NCBI GenBank assembly: GCA_036186865.1
Contig: AP025067.1
Location: 27,869,419 to 27,933,418, forward strand
Direction of reading: 5' to 3'
Length of the DNA: 64,000 bases
Source of the DNA: Eustoma russellianum
Lineage: Eukaryota > Streptophyta > Magnoliopsida > Gentianales > Gentianaceae
Each line of letters opens with the position of its first letter. The first letter of the stretch is position 1. The position numbers and the translations under genes were made by a program. The notes beneath the pieces are model-generated. The model did no database searches and was not told the origin of the DNA. It saw only the letters and a program-made list of their open reading frames with translations. This document shows positions 1 through 11,300 of the stretch, one piece after another.

Positions 1-191
1 CGATCAAAGGTGATACACAGATTGCGCAAAGTTGTTATGCTATAGCCACTCAGAGCAGTGATGCAGTTCAGCAGGTCAGTCTTGATGACCTGATACCCCC
101 AGCAGAAGAGTGACTGCAGTCGGATGATGCAGTTCAAGACTTCATCCTTGATCCGAGCAGACCTAAAAATGTTATCAAGATAGGAACATGG

Positions 192-1020
192 ATGTCAGCT
201 GAGCTGTTAACTCAACTTCAAGCTTTGCTGAGAGAGTTTGTAATCATCTTCGCATGGACAGCAAAGGATATGCCAGGAATCCCATCGAATTTGGCTGAGC
301 ACAGGTTAAATGTTGACCCCCAAATGAAGCCAATAAAGCCAAAAAAAACGAAATTTTACTCCATAGAGGATCAAAGTGATTGCAGAAGAAGTCAAGAAAC
401 TCCTTGCTGCAAAGTTTATTGTTGAAGTTCTATACCCAATCTGGTTGGCTAATCCAGTAGTAGTTCCCAAGCCAGACCAGACGTGTAGGATGTGCATAGA
501 CTACACTGATCTCAACAAGGCATGCCCAAAGGATTGCTACCTACTACACAAGATTGACATGTTAGTGGATTCAACTCTAGGTCATAAGATCTTCGATTTC
601 CTGGACGCTTTTAAAGGCTATCACCAAATCATCATGGCAAAGAAAGATCAAGAAAAAACTTCATTCATAGCAGAGTCAGGTACTTATTGTTATGTTAACA
701 TGCCCTTTAGACTAAAAAATGCCAGGGCTACCTACCAGCGTTTGGTCGACTCTTTGTTCATTGAACAAATTGGCCGAATAATAGAGGTATATATAGATTA
801 TATGCTGATCAAGAACAGGATCTTTGATCAGTATATCCAGAACTTGAGGGAAGTTTTAGTTGTTTTAAGGGATTCACATATGAAACTGAATTCGGAGAAG
901 TGCACTTTTGGAGTACGCACTGGAAAGTTTTTGGGGTATATGGTCTCCAAAGAAGGGATGCAAGCTAATCCTGCCAAAATAGAAGCTTTTACAAACCATG
1001 CACCCCCCAAGGAATATTAA
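192..1020 (+). pseudogene. gypsy reverse transcriptase (broken)
   Basis: The N-terminal part (192 to about 370) contains FAWTAKDMPGI and LNVDP, which normally precede the gypsy RT. A frameshift near 370 moves reading into the frame that runs 376-1020. There the RT core is readable: VVVPKPDQTCRMCIDYTDLN, then FLDAFKGYHQI, then the region of the catalytic box near 793-810. That box reads YIDYML instead of the YVDDML usual in this lineage, so one of the two catalytic aspartates is tyrosine. KCTFGV and FLGYMVSKEG follow. The protein ends at a stop at 1018-1020, before the RNase H region. The enzyme would make cDNA from element RNA in virus-like particles; this copy cannot. Confidence 0.85.
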
Positions 1021-2075
1021 AGAGGTACAGAGGTTGACAGGCAGAATTGCAGTCCTAAGAAGATTTCTCTCCAAGTCGGCCGAAAGGTCACTTCCTTTTT
1101 TCAGATTTTGAAAAAGAAGACTGCTTTTCAATGGGACAACCAGTTTCAGAAGGCGCTCGGTGATTTGAATTCCCATCTAAAAGAGGTGCTGATGTTAACT
1201 TCACCTCTGTCTGGAGAAGTGCTTTATGTGTATTTGTCGACATGTCATGAAGCAGTAAGCGCAGTTCTGCTCAGGGAGCAGGATAATGTGCAGAAACCAA
1301 TTTACTTTGCAAGCAAAGTTCTACATGGGCCTGAGGTACGATATCCTGAAAAGTGGTCTTGGTGCTCATAATGGCTGCAAGGAAGTTCAAACAAACCTTC
1401 AAGCTCATCTCACAGATCAGCCCTTAAAACAGATTCTGACGACGCTAGACACATCTGGCCGAGCTGCCAAATAAGCTGTGGAGCTTGCTGAATATGATAT
1501 TCAGTACAAGTCACGCATGTCAATCAAAGCTCAGGCCCTAGCAGATTTCCTGGCAGAGGGAATATCTGTAGAGGAGGAGGTCTATCCTTTGAACGATTGG
1601 ACTCTATATGTTGATAGATCCTCTTCCAAAGACGGAGTCACGCATGTCAATCAAAGCTCAGGCCCTAGCAGATTTCCTGGCTGAGGGAATATCTGTAGAG
1701 GAGGAGGTCTATCCTTTGAACGATTAGACTCTATATGTTGATAGATCCTCTTCCAAAGACGGATGTGGAGCAGGGCTCCTGATAATCAATCTCAATAAAG
1801 AAGAATTCGAATACGCCTTACGCTTTGATTTCGAACCAACTAACAATCAGGCTGAGTATGAGGCCTTAATAGCAGTTCTGGGCCTCGCTAGGAAGTTGTA
1901 GGCGGAGCAATCATTTCTCGAAGTGATTCACAATTGATTGTTTCCTAAATCAATGGAGATTATGAGGCCAAAGAAAAGAATATGAAGCGATATCTGGCCA
2001 AAGTCTTGCAGCTCGGCAAGATGTTTGAGCACTTCAGCATAGAGCACATCCCTAGGTCGGCCAACAAAAGGGCAG
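1021..2075 (+). pseudogene. gypsy RNase H and second (archaeal-type) RNase H region, broken
   Basis: From 1108 the RNase H-like domain after RT is read (PLSGEVLYVYLSTCHEAVSA, then KPIYFASKVL). A frameshift near 1350 and a stop near 1472 break it. From 1478 comes the linker typical of Tat elements (ALADFLAEG), then the second RNase H with its first acidic site in WTLYVDRSSSKDG and the motif NNQAEYEAL near 1841-1867. Stops lie at about 1726 and 1899 and a shift follows near 2050. A 127-bp tandem duplication sits inside this segment. Confidence 0.8.
1510..1763 (+). repeat. 127-bp tandem duplication inside the gypsy RNase H region
   Basis: The segment starting GTCACGCATGTCAATC at 1510 is repeated from 1637 with only a few differences. 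Unit one is 1510-1636 and unit two 1637-1763. Since 127 is not a multiple of three, the duplication itself shifts the frame. Confidence 0.9.
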
Positions 2076-3429
2076 ATGCTCTATCTCAGCTTGGTTCTTC
2101 CACCTCGGCCACTTTGGGAAAAAAAGATAGTCGTGGAGCTAGTGAAGCACCGTGCCTTTGATGCCAATGAAGTGCTGCAGGCTGATTATCGCAATACTCG
2201 GATGGATGAGATAATTAACTTCTTGCAACATAGAACTCAGCCCGAGGACAAACGAGCAGCTCGGCATCTACGCCTAAAGGCAGCAAGGTATGCTCTCTTT
2301 AACGACCATCTGTATAAAAAGTCTTTTTCACAGCTCTGGTTAAGATGTGTAACCGAAGCCGAGGGAGATTACAGCCTCCGTGAGATGCACGAGGGAATCT
2401 GTAGAAACCATTCAGGTGCTCGATCTTTAGCGCACAAATGCTACTTAGCAGGATACTATTGGCCCACTCTGTGTCATGACGCAAAAGAATTGGTCAGGAA
2501 GTGCCAATCCTGTCAAGTGCATGCTTCTATTTCTCACTTACCCAGTCAAGATTTCACAGTCATTGCAAGTCATTGGACCTTTGTGCAATGGGGAATTGAT
2601 CTTATGGGACCCTTACCCCGAGCTCCAGGGCCAGTCAGGTTCCTGGTGGTGGCCATTGATTACTTCACCAAGTGGGTAGAAGCAGAGCCCTTGGCCACTA
2701 TAACAATGGGTCAGATAAAAAAGTTCTTGTGGAAGAATGTCATTTGTCACTTCGGCTTGCCACAAGTTCTCATTTCAGATAATGGAAAGCAATTTGCTGA
2801 TGACCTCATCAAAAGTTGGTGCGCTGAGCTCCACATTGAGCAAACATTCACTTCAGTAGCATACCCACAAGCTAATGGGCAAGTTGAATTGGCAAATAGG
2901 ATAATCAAGGATGGCTTGAGAAAGCAGTTGCACAAAACTGAGGCAAGCTGGGTAGAGAAACTCCCAAGTATTATGGGCATATCGAACTACCCCATCCAAT
3001 TCAACTAAGGAAACACCTTTTTTCTTAGTTTATGGCACAGAGGTTGTCATTCCGGCTGGAATTGGATCCACCTATGCTCGAGTAAATCACTTCTCTGCTC
3101 AAACAAATGACCAAATACTACGCTTGAACTTGGACGAGTTGGAAGAGAAAAGGGAACAAGCCTATATTCGCATGGCTCAATACAAAAACCTAATCGCGCA
3201 GTACTATAACTCTCGAGTTCGGCCAAGGTCTTATCAAGTGAAAGATCTGGTACTAAGCAATAATGAGGCAAGTCATGCAGCACCAGAAGAAACTTTCAAC
3301 CCCAGGTGGGAAGGCCCTTATCGCATAATCGAGGTACGATCAACAGGAGCTTACAAGTTGCAAACCTTAGAAGGCAAGACTTTGCCACGAACTTGGCATT
3401 CTGTACACTTGAGACTTCTACATCAGTGA
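2076..3429 (+). pseudogene. gypsy integrase (broken near its C-terminus)
   Basis: A long open stretch (2076-3008) shows an HHCC zinc-binding region (H in MHEGICRNH, then CQSCQ). The catalytic core follows, with the first Asp in WGIDLMGPLP, the second in ISDNGKQF and the Glu in ANGQVELANR, so the D,D,E triad is visible. It stops at 3006. Reading resumes in another frame at 3124-3429 with the GPY/F-type module (PRWEGPYRIIEV, then TWHSVHLRLLHQ), the normal end of a Tat pol protein. The break costs about 40 codons of the DDE-to-GPY linker. No chromodomain is visible, as expected for Tat. Confidence 0.88.
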
Positions 3430-4787
3430 TGTATAAGTGCTCCACCTCAGCAGAACTGAACAAGCTGAGCAGGTCTCGACAAGTACTTGGGATAGGTATC
3501 CCTATAAGACCTCGGCAGGTCCGAGGCACAGGTCCGTTGAGGGTCAAAAATTTTATGAACAGGTTTCACAATCACTCCGACAAAGGGATGCCGAGATGAA
3601 TCATGACAGTGTACATAAGCTTCATCAACACCTAGCAGGACTAGGAAAGATTGCACTTCATTGTGTAAAACATTTGTATAACCATCAGCAGTGCTGAGGT
3701 TTCAATAAAACAGTGTTTAATGGCAGTGCCAATGTTGAGATGTTGAAAAATGTTTTAACTTTTATCTTGCTGAAAAACTAGCGTGATCAAACAAAGTAAC
3801 AGGTTTACTTTAGTTCGAACATTGGGAAATTATTTTTTTTTCCGAATTTGAACTTTTAACCCAGCTCCAGCAAAGCCGAAGCTAGACACTAGCGGTTAAA
3901 GAACCTTAGCAGGGCTGAGGCTAAGCATATGCGGCTCGGCCTAATTAATAGTCAAGAAGCCCCAAGTAAAAAAAAGGGGCGATATTCTTCCCAGACTAAA
4001 ATGGCCAGGCAGAGAAGGACGCCTTCACCGGCATTGCGACATCTAAGGACTTAAAATAATTCCAAGTCCTTGACGTTATCTAGCTCATTCTCGGCTAAAA
4101 TAAATCAGGTCTTTTGGCTCGGCCAGATATCTAGGCAGACCCTCGCCTCAGTCTATTCTCGGTGACAGGTTTCATTCTAAGTTTGAAACTTGCAGACTTA
4201 GTTTATTTTTAAGACCGACTGCAAAGTTAAAGTTTGTCGAAGTACATAGCCGACCATGAGTCTCGGTGAGAAAAGTTTGAAGACTTCATTCAAGAATTAT
4301 TACTAAACAGAAATTCTGAAATGGAAAAGTAGAGCAGAGTGAAAAGCTGAAGAAATGTAAAAGTACTTGAAACACTTAGAAATTCTCATTAAAAGGTTTT
4401 AAGTACAAAGATCCTAAAGGTCTGTTCGGCCCTATTACAAAAGAGGATCCTAAATCTGCTCTTCAGATTCTCTCAGGTCTGCTTCATTCACAAATTTCTG
4501 AAATTAGGACTCAAAGTCCACTTCGGCAGTTGAGTTGTAAATCACGGTGAGCCGAGGATCCTCTTTGTTCAGCTAGGGCCAGACCTCTGAGCAGACATCG
4601 ATAGCCTCAGTCTCCCCCATCTGCATAACTGGTCCTTGAAGCAACAACATGTTTTCTTCAAAAAGTTGGGACTTCCTGAATTCAGCCACTGCCTCAATTT
4701 TGGCAGCTACCAGTTGCTGAACCAGGTCAGCCATGCGCTGCTCCAGATCTTTCTCCCGCTGTAGCCCGTCCTCCTTCTAGCGCCAAA
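3430..4787. other. non-coding retrotransposon junction with a minus-strand primer-binding-like site
   Basis: No intact gene. The left part reads like the 3' untranslated region of the plus-strand gypsy. The right part belongs to the minus-strand element. Immediately beyond the LTR edge at 4788, the minus strand reads TTTGGCGCTAGAAGGAGG (4787 down to 4770), placed and shaped like a tRNA primer-binding site. From there to about 4440 the minus strand has a largely open, stop-interrupted frame (for example MADLVQQLVAAKIEAVAEF) that I read as a gag leader remnant. An antisense ORF of the kind known from some Tat elements is the alternative. Confidence 0.55.
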
Positions 4788-5776
4788 TGATGAAGTCAGA
4801 TCTTTACCAAGGATCAGAGATGATCCAGAAGAGATGTCGTTAGCTTTTCGTCTTTTGTATATCTGAGATTTTCCTTGTTAACCTGCAAAGGAAACAAAGG
4901 TCAGAGGTCCCGGGGTTACGACCCCGGGTAAAACCTTTCGATGCTCAAGTCAGTTTGTGTCATTCTCTCTGAGTTATTTTGATATTTGAAGAGTTTGAGT
5001 CAACCTCACTGTTTGAGTATGGAGTCTTTCTCTGTATGTGCTCTCGAAGAAGATGGTTCTGAATCCCTTCTCTTTCCCCCCTCCTTGCTTTTATCCATTC
5101 CGTTGTTTAATGTCTCTGTCGGTTGATGTGATTGATGCGTGTGAAAGGGGGCTATCTTGTTGTAGGTGTGCAATATGATTAGACAAATGCTTTAATAAAA
5201 AGTTGTCAAGTCTATGATGGGTAGAGAGCCGGCAATAGCCATTCTTTACACTATAGTTCTGCCAGGTGGCATCGTGCCTAGTTAAGCTGATCTACATTTG
5301 GCATCTGATGAGGATCTAAATGATGCTCCGTAAAGATCCTGTTTTGATCTGATCTGGTCGAATCTCATAAGGGTACAGAGGCCGAGGCGGACAGTGGGAT
5401 ATTCCGAGCCCATTAAAGAGAGTTGCCTGACCCTGCTTTCTGGTCGGATTGAAGATCCATCGAATTGACCCGCTTAAGTTATGTGGCCAAGCTGACCAGA
5501 ACTGTGCCATTGGTTTAAGCTTTACCCTACGTTTAGCTGATTTTGATAATTTGCCTCAACTATGATGCAGAAGGCCTAGGCTGAGCAACTTACTGGCCGA
5601 GGCAGCCCTTGAAATGGGCCAAGTTTGACCAGTCAACTGGCTGAGACGTGAGCTACGTTGACCGCTGTTGACTAACTGTACAGTCTTGCTTTATCCGAGT
5701 AGGTGAATTTGGGCCTCATCAATATCCTTATGACATTTTGTTCCCTGGAATTCTATCCATCCTTATCGTGTCAACA
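4788..5776 (-). mobile_element. Tat-type gypsy LTR (copy A), minus orientation
   Basis: The block begins TGATGAAGTC and ends GTGTCAACA, so it has TG...CA ends, and is 989 bp long. Read on the minus strand it carries the stretch GACTTGAGCATCG followed by the GGTTTTACCCGGGG region and a CCTCTGACCTTTG segment. The same stretches occur in the other Tat LTRs of this window (about 5785-6721, 9784-10760, 36350-37241 and the split LTR ending at 46750). The adjacent primer-binding-like site at 4770-4787 fixes the orientation as minus. Confidence 0.75.
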
Positions 5777-5784
5777 TTAGTTGT

Positions 5785-6721
5785 TGACGAAGTCGGATCT
5801 TCACCAAATGATCAAAGGCGATCCGTGAGGTAACGACGTTAACGCCTCGTGAGAACACCGATGCATTATTCCTAGACACCTGCAGGGAAAGGAGGACGTT
5901 AGAGGACCCATTGTTACTACTCTGGAAAAAACTCTCCGATGCTCAAGTCAGTTATAGGCTCATACACAGTGTTAGATTTATAAGATTAAAAGGAGGAGCA
6001 ACATGTTCCCTTTTCCTCAGCTATGTATGATGGCGGTTTCTTTTTTCCCCTTTTTCCAAGCTTGCCCATTTCTCTTTCCTTTTTCGTTCTTATATTTTCG
6101 GAGTACCAATGCATGTAATAGATCGGTGGACGGATGGCGAGTGTCCTGTCTACGCTGACGTGAGGCGTTCGTATGCTGGCCACGTGGCGCCAGGTGTTGG
6201 GGTGTCTGGCTTAGAATAACGGTTGGCAGATGACTGCTTGAGCAGTATGGCCAAGCAGAGAAGCAGACCTTTAAAGACGTGGCCGAATAGAGGTTGCGCC
6301 AACGGTGTCCGGGCATGCTAGTAATGGGGCGCAGGTTTGACATGCCTCATAATTCCGACACCGAGCCTAAAGAGATGTTCAGTGAGTTTATGACCTAGCA
6401 CACATACGAGCAGTGAGATTGGCCAAGTTTCTGCTTTGTCAAATAACATTGACCGTTTATAAATTTATCCGAATACGCTTGTCGTTATGTTAGGCAGAGA
6501 GTTTAGCCCCGTCATTTGTTGGAGGCAATAACTAAATGCATTCCATATAATTCTTAACGCTGAGGTATCCGTGGCCATAATACTTGCAGACGGTGTGTTA
6601 AAAATAATTATGGATATGTATTTCTAGAAAACGATGCCCTCAACGTGGTGAAGGTGATTGCGAAAAGATAAGCTGTATTAAACAGAACTATGAATATCGA
6701 ATTAAGAAAATGTTATCAACA
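5785..6721 (-). mobile_element. Tat-type gypsy LTR (copy B), minus orientation
   Basis: It begins TGACGAAGTCGGATC, matching the start of copy A, eight bases after copy A ends. On the minus strand it has the same ACTTGAGCATCGGAG stretch (near 5938-5950) and GGGTCCTCTAACGTCC. The far end is put at 6721 (GTTATCAACA) because it resembles the GTGTCAACA end of copy A and gives a similar length; this end is less certain. ORFs here (5986-6343 minus) look like chance. Confidence 0.6.
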
Positions 6722-7599
6722 TATATTCTCTTATATATTTGAAGAAGACATTTTATAAAATTCAACATGTGCTTTGTGAAATCTTTATGTTTCAAGGCAT
6801 TTTCATTACTAGATTTGATTACATTAGTACATCTTACATCTTTCTTTGCCATGTTTATGCAGTCTATGACATGGCCAAATCCTTAGTTTTGGGTCTTTAT
6901 TTTTCCATTCTCAAAAAGCATTTATGTAAATCAGATCTAATTTTGTCGGCTTTTAAAATTGGTGAGGTCTTACATAAACAGGCCACATAAAATGTTCACT
7001 ACAAACTGGATCTTTAGTCTAGACAGTAGTGAAACACTCATATTGTGTGTCCCTAGAATCGAACCATGTATCTTTATGAGCAAATTCCAACCTAATTCTA
7101 CTAACTAAACTATACCGTAGAAGCATGAGCATCATTCGTAACATAGTTGATGGTGGTATCCCTCCAAACCATGAATAGTGTTTCATCTACTTTCTCTCCG
7201 CCGCACCTCACCGCTACCCCACTCCCCCACGCCACGAAAACACTCACCCCGGGGCTCACGGAAATCCTCTGGCCAAAAGAAAACCTAACTTTAAGATTCC
7301 TATTGAAATAATAAAATTGTTTATGCAAATACTTGTTCATGTTGTGTGGTTCTTACTTTTACTGTTCTAAAGCAATATTGTTCCAGCTTTACTGCAACCT
7401 ACTTGATGAGCATATTCTTTAGCTTTACATCAAAAGACTATACAATATATATTCAAAACGAGTCACATAACATATTATATTGGTTCTAGATATGGGTTTC
7501 GAACGGAATGTCGGGGGTTCGAACCTTGCCGAATTCAAAAATGTTTGAACTCCCTCCAGGCTAGCTACATAGTGCGGAAATATTATTGGCCCGTGGAAT
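6722..7599. other. intergenic, AT-rich, one SINE remnant
   Basis: No supported gene. An 83-codon plus-strand ORF at 6739-6990 has no recognisable domain and AT-rich composition. The only recognisable item is the SINE-like remnant at 6990-7115. Confidence 0.5.
6990..7115 (-). mobile_element. SINE-B remnant (tRNA-derived, minus)
   Basis: Read on the minus strand there is an A-box-like TAGTTTAGTTAGTAG, then a B-box-like GGTTCGATTCTAGGG, then the body 'AAGATCCAGTTTGTAGTGAA' shared with the copies at 35165, 31320 and 54833. Its ends are not sharp. Confidence 0.55.
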
Positions 7600-8082
7600 G
7601 ACCTGATAGGCTGGCGGGCCAACCCGTCGGTTGTTCCTTCGCTGCCAATAGACTCCTTGTGTTGTCCATGTGCTAAGACAAACTTTTACTAATGGGTCCT
7701 GAGAACCTGATTTATATCTCCACACATCATGTGGGACCAGAAGTGACAGTAACCTTTACTGTTTGTAGTTCGACCTGATAGGCTGGCGGGCCAATCCGTC
7801 GGTTGTTCCTTCGGTGCCAATAGACAAACTTCTACTAATGGGCCCTGAGAACCTGATTTATATCTCCACACATCATGTGGGACCAGAAGTGACAGTAACC
7901 TTTACTGTTTGTAGTTCGACCTGATAGGCTGGCGGGCCAACCCGTCGGTTGTTCCTTCGGTGCCAATAGACTCCTTTTGTTGTCTATGTGTTAAGACAAA
8001 CTTCTACTAATGGGCTCTGAGAACCTGATTTATATCTCCACACAGGACCAGAAGTGCGAGTAACCTTTACTGTTTGTAGTTC
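7600..8082 (+). repeat. three tandem copies of a 146-172 bp unit
   Basis: Units begin GACCTGATAGGCTGGCGGGC at 7600, 7772 and 7918. Unit two lacks roughly 26 bp present in the others (the CTCCTTGTGTTGTCCATG part). Unit three has lost CATCATGTGG near 8045. Each unit ends TTTACTGTTTGTAGTTC. The sequence resembles the 3' part of the SINE-B family (TGATTTATATCTCCACAC), so this may be a locally amplified SINE. Confidence 0.85.
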
Positions 8083-8268
8083 AACCTTTTTTTTTTATAT
8101 ATTCACAACGAAATCTGCACAAGAAAATAATTAAATAAATAATAAAAAAAGCTACTTGAGGTGCAGGTTATAAAACCGATAAAGTATTCGCATTGCATAT
8201 AGCTGCGAAAACGATGATCATCAAATATAATACTACTAGTATCATTAATCCTCACTTCTATTATCATC

Positions 8269-8604
8269 AAATGTAATGCTACTATTTATATCAGTAATGA
8301 ATGTCACTATTATATATGGCCTAATTATATCAAAGGATTGCTGATCTATTTTATATTGGACACGTTATATAGATTGTGAGACTTCAGAGGTAAAAATTAC
8401 CTTTTTGCAACTAGAAGTGAGGTTTTTTTTTTTTTCAAAAAAAAAAAAATCCTCACTTCTAGTTGCAAAAAGGTAATTTTTACCTCTGAAGTCTCACAAT
8501 CTATATAACGTGTCCAATATAAAATAGATCAGCAATCCTTTGATATAATTAGGCCATATATAATAGTGACATTCATTACTGATATAAATAGTAGCATTAC
8601 ATTT
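8269..8604. repeat. near-perfect 336-bp palindrome (foldback element)
   Basis: The left arm 8269-8436 and right arm 8437-8604 are reverse complements in exact register. Paired positions sum to 16873 throughout, for example 8413-8422 with 8451-8460. I saw almost no mismatches and no gap. The centre is a T-run followed by an A-run, so there is no real loop. A transcript would fold into a hairpin of about 168 bp. The minus-strand ORF at 8494-8715 lies in this palindrome and is not a gene. Confidence 0.92.
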
Positions 8605-9783
8605 ACGTTGTGTATGTCCTAGTTCAAACATATGACCATCTAATGCATATTTCTTTCTAAAGGCATGGTACTCCCACACGTTGATGTGACCATCTAGTGC
8701 ATATTCCTTTCTCAAGATTGAGTATTATCTTATAGAAAATGAAATAGCATGATTCTAGCGTAACATCAAGTCTGATATTATGTTAAATTATCTTTTCGTT
8801 ATAAAATTTAAGTTGTTAGGGAAGAAATAATTTGTATCCTTAACCCATTAGTTCATCTATGGACTTAGTAGCATGTAGTAGCAACTAGAATAGAAGTAGT
8901 AAGTACCCATTTTAAATGTTTATACTTATTATGCAAAAAAGAAAACGGTATGCGTACTCAAGTCATAAGATTGTTCTATGCTTTCTCAGTTGTATTTAGT
9001 GCTACCTTTGCTTTTATAAAGTGCTGTAAATTTTGTATCCATTATAGACATAACTTAAGTCTTGTGAAAGAAGAGTGGTGTATATTTTTCGAAGAGAGAA
9101 AAGGAGAAAAGTAGTTTCAAGTTTCAAATTTAACGCAACGCTTAACTTTTAAAACAACTTTCTGCACAATTTAACTCAACCCAAAAAAGACGTTTGTTAC
9201 AACTAGTGAGTGATTTCTTTGTCTTCGAATATAATTCAGTTGGTACTCAAATGATAAATTGTATTTAAATATTGTTTTTTATACAAGTTGAACTCTTGGA
9301 CTCAAAAGTCGAACCTGGGAGTGGAATGTTCAATCTACATATCCAGTCCAATTTTTCGACTGTTGTATTTCATGTCGAACCATGAACTATTATAAGAACT
9401 AAGTTGACATTTGTCATTGAAAATTTAACCATTTCAATCGTTTTATACAAATATAAAGTATAAATGAGACGCTGCGTGTGGTATATCTAACACTTGCACA
9501 GTTATACACAAAACCGAAATATCAAGCAGGTAAGTATATAAGTACAAAAATATTTATAAGAAAAATGAAAGATTTTCCATGCTGAATATGACCATTGATT
9601 TGAAAGGAAAAAAAGCTATTGCTAATATAATCGGGTTGAATATCTTCTTCACTCTACAACATTCTTTCACAATGTATAATATTTATTTTGCAGTGTCTAT
9701 TGTGTGTGAAAGCTATAGTGACAAATTCAGAGACTAATGACTGAATACAACAAGTAGTTCTACCTCTATAAGTAACAGTTAAT
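8605..9783. other. AT-rich intergenic stretch
   Basis: I see no gene, no clear repeat family and no RNA gene. The sequence is strongly AT-rich with scattered stops on both strands. Confidence 0.4.
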
Positions 9784-10760
9784 GTTGCTTGGATCCACTA
9801 GTTGCGTTGCCATGTTAGCTCGGCCAATCTTGCCCCTGCCAGGACCCATCTCAATGAGCTCTACTCCTGCTCGGTACTGAAGGAATCTTATTCCAGGAGG
9901 CACTGATCAGTTCAGCTCGGCCGAAGTATTTATCGTCACCGGTGGCAGAGCAAGTCTTCCACTTGGAACAGAAACATACATGTCCAGGGCGTAGTTCATT
10001 CTTCCAGCCCGGCATGCTTGCCCAGGGGCAGTTCACTCTTCCTCTTCACCTCGACTAGAGACGGTTAATGTCACTAGACTTCAGAGGCATAGCTTTCCCA
10101 CCTAGACCTGCTTAGCCCTGTTCCTGTTCAACCAAAAGGTAATTACCAGGCTGGTGGGCCAGAGCAACTTTTTTCATATCAACTTGGCACGAGTCCAAAG
10201 GCAGCACCTTTTAGTTCAGCTTGGCACTGTAGCTCAAATCACACCTCGTCTATGCTGCTCATGGAGCACCTTAGCTCAGCCATGCATGCTTAGGCAGATA
10301 CCTGACAGCCAGTTTCTTTGACCATGCATCACGACACGTGGCACCAGGTGGCCGCCATGCAGACGCGAACTACTAACAGGGTAGTAAGGTGTCATCACCA
10401 TACCATTCTTCTGCCATGCACTGCCTACATCAACTTATATAAAGGATTCATCCCCCACCAGGGGCAAGACTAAGTTAAATTAAGCCCAAAAAAAATCTAC
10501 AATCAGCTCTTCTCATCACAAACAGTCATCTTCTCCTAAACACGGACACCTTTTAGGTTGCTTAGACTTCTACTTCCAATTCATATTCATATAAACATGT
10601 CTAATATTGACTTGAGAGTCACAGCGTTTTCTCCGAGGCAGTAACCCTGCGCCTCTAACGCCGTCTTCCTTTCGCAGGTTCCACAAAAGACCTAACGAGA
10701 AGCTAACGGTGTTACCTATCAAATCACCTCTGATGTGTTGGCCAAGATCCAACTTCGTCA
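9784..10760 (+). mobile_element. Tat-type gypsy solo LTR, plus orientation
   Basis: The 3' end reads CCAAGATCCAACTTCGTCA, matching the end of the other Tat LTRs (GAAGATCCGACTTCGTCA). Inside are a TATA region (ACTTATATAAAGG near 10434), then GACTTGAGAGTCACAGCG and CGCCTCTAACGCCGTC (10610-10667), the downstream block shared by this family. The left end at TGTTGCTTGG is a guess from length. No matching 5-bp target duplication was found, so it may be a fragment. Confidence 0.65.
10434..10447 (+). promoter_or_regulatory. TATA box of the Tat LTR
   Basis: TATATAAAGG lies about 180 bp upstream of the ACTTGAG block shared with the other Tat LTRs, the place expected for the U3 promoter. Confidence 0.5.
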
Positions 10761-11114
10761 TATCCACACATTGTTTTTTTTTTAAAATAAAATTACGTAT
10801 TTTTACATTGATCATGTGAAAAATGATTGTGAAAAACTTATAAGAAAAATCATATGTCAATACCGATACGTCATAAACTTTCCCTTAGCATGAATAACTT
10901 ACACGGCATGGCCTTGTTTTCCTTATATATTCCAGATAACAGCCGCATGCCCCATATCCCTAGAGAATGATATTTCCAGAGCAAATTAGGTGTCACAAGA
11001 TGAATTATAGGTGAACGCACCTTTAAGTTTCAATTTTCCAACCCGAATAGCAAATGAGCAATGTCTTTAACAGATAGATGAATATACCTTGGTCTCTAAT
11101 TTTTCTATTATTAT

Positions 11115-11300
11115 ATCATTAATTGGTTGTGTGGAAGATCTTTGAAGCAACTGGTAAAGATAGACTGCTACTTTATAACCTTAAAGTCATGGATTCGAAC
11201 CGCGAAAATAGCCTCTTACACAAAACTTAGGATAAGACTGCGTATATTATTCGGTCCTTCTACACCGAAAACGCCTCATATAATTAATTGGTTTGTTTTT
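11115..11300 (+). mobile_element. SINE-A (Au-like tRNA-derived SINE)
   Basis: B-box-like GATTCGAACCGCGAAAATAG is followed by CCTCTTACACAAAACTTAGG and ATAAGACTGCGTATAT, a layout known from the plant Au SINE family (B box, 'AGCCTCTTGCA', 'AAGGTAAGGCTGCGTA'). An A-box-like AGCAACTGGTAAAG lies near 11147. The short ORF at 11127-11309 is within the SINE. Confidence 0.7.

Larger units (their letters stand above)
1..3990 (+). mobile_element. Ty3/gypsy retrotransposon of the Tat type, 5'-truncated by the window, degenerate
   Basis: The order reverse transcriptase, RNase H, second RNase H-like domain, integrase is seen on the plus strand. A doubled RNase H is known for the Tat lineage of plant gypsy elements. 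The reading frame is broken many times, so the copy is dead. After the integrase stop at 3429 there is an untranslated stretch. A purine run near 3966-3977 (AAAAAAAAGGGG) may be the polypurine tract that normally precedes a 3' LTR. The LTRs that follow (from 4788) lie in the opposite orientation, so they do not belong to this copy in a simple way. Gag and protease would lie left of the window. Confidence 0.85.

Noticed and set aside
4440..4770. Minus-strand open frame as a host gene
   Set aside because: It starts at a retrotransposon primer-binding-like site next to an LTR and has stops, so it is best read as a retroelement leader.
6739..6990. 83-codon plus ORF
   Set aside because: AT-rich, no domain, no promoter signal and no homologous pattern I recognise.
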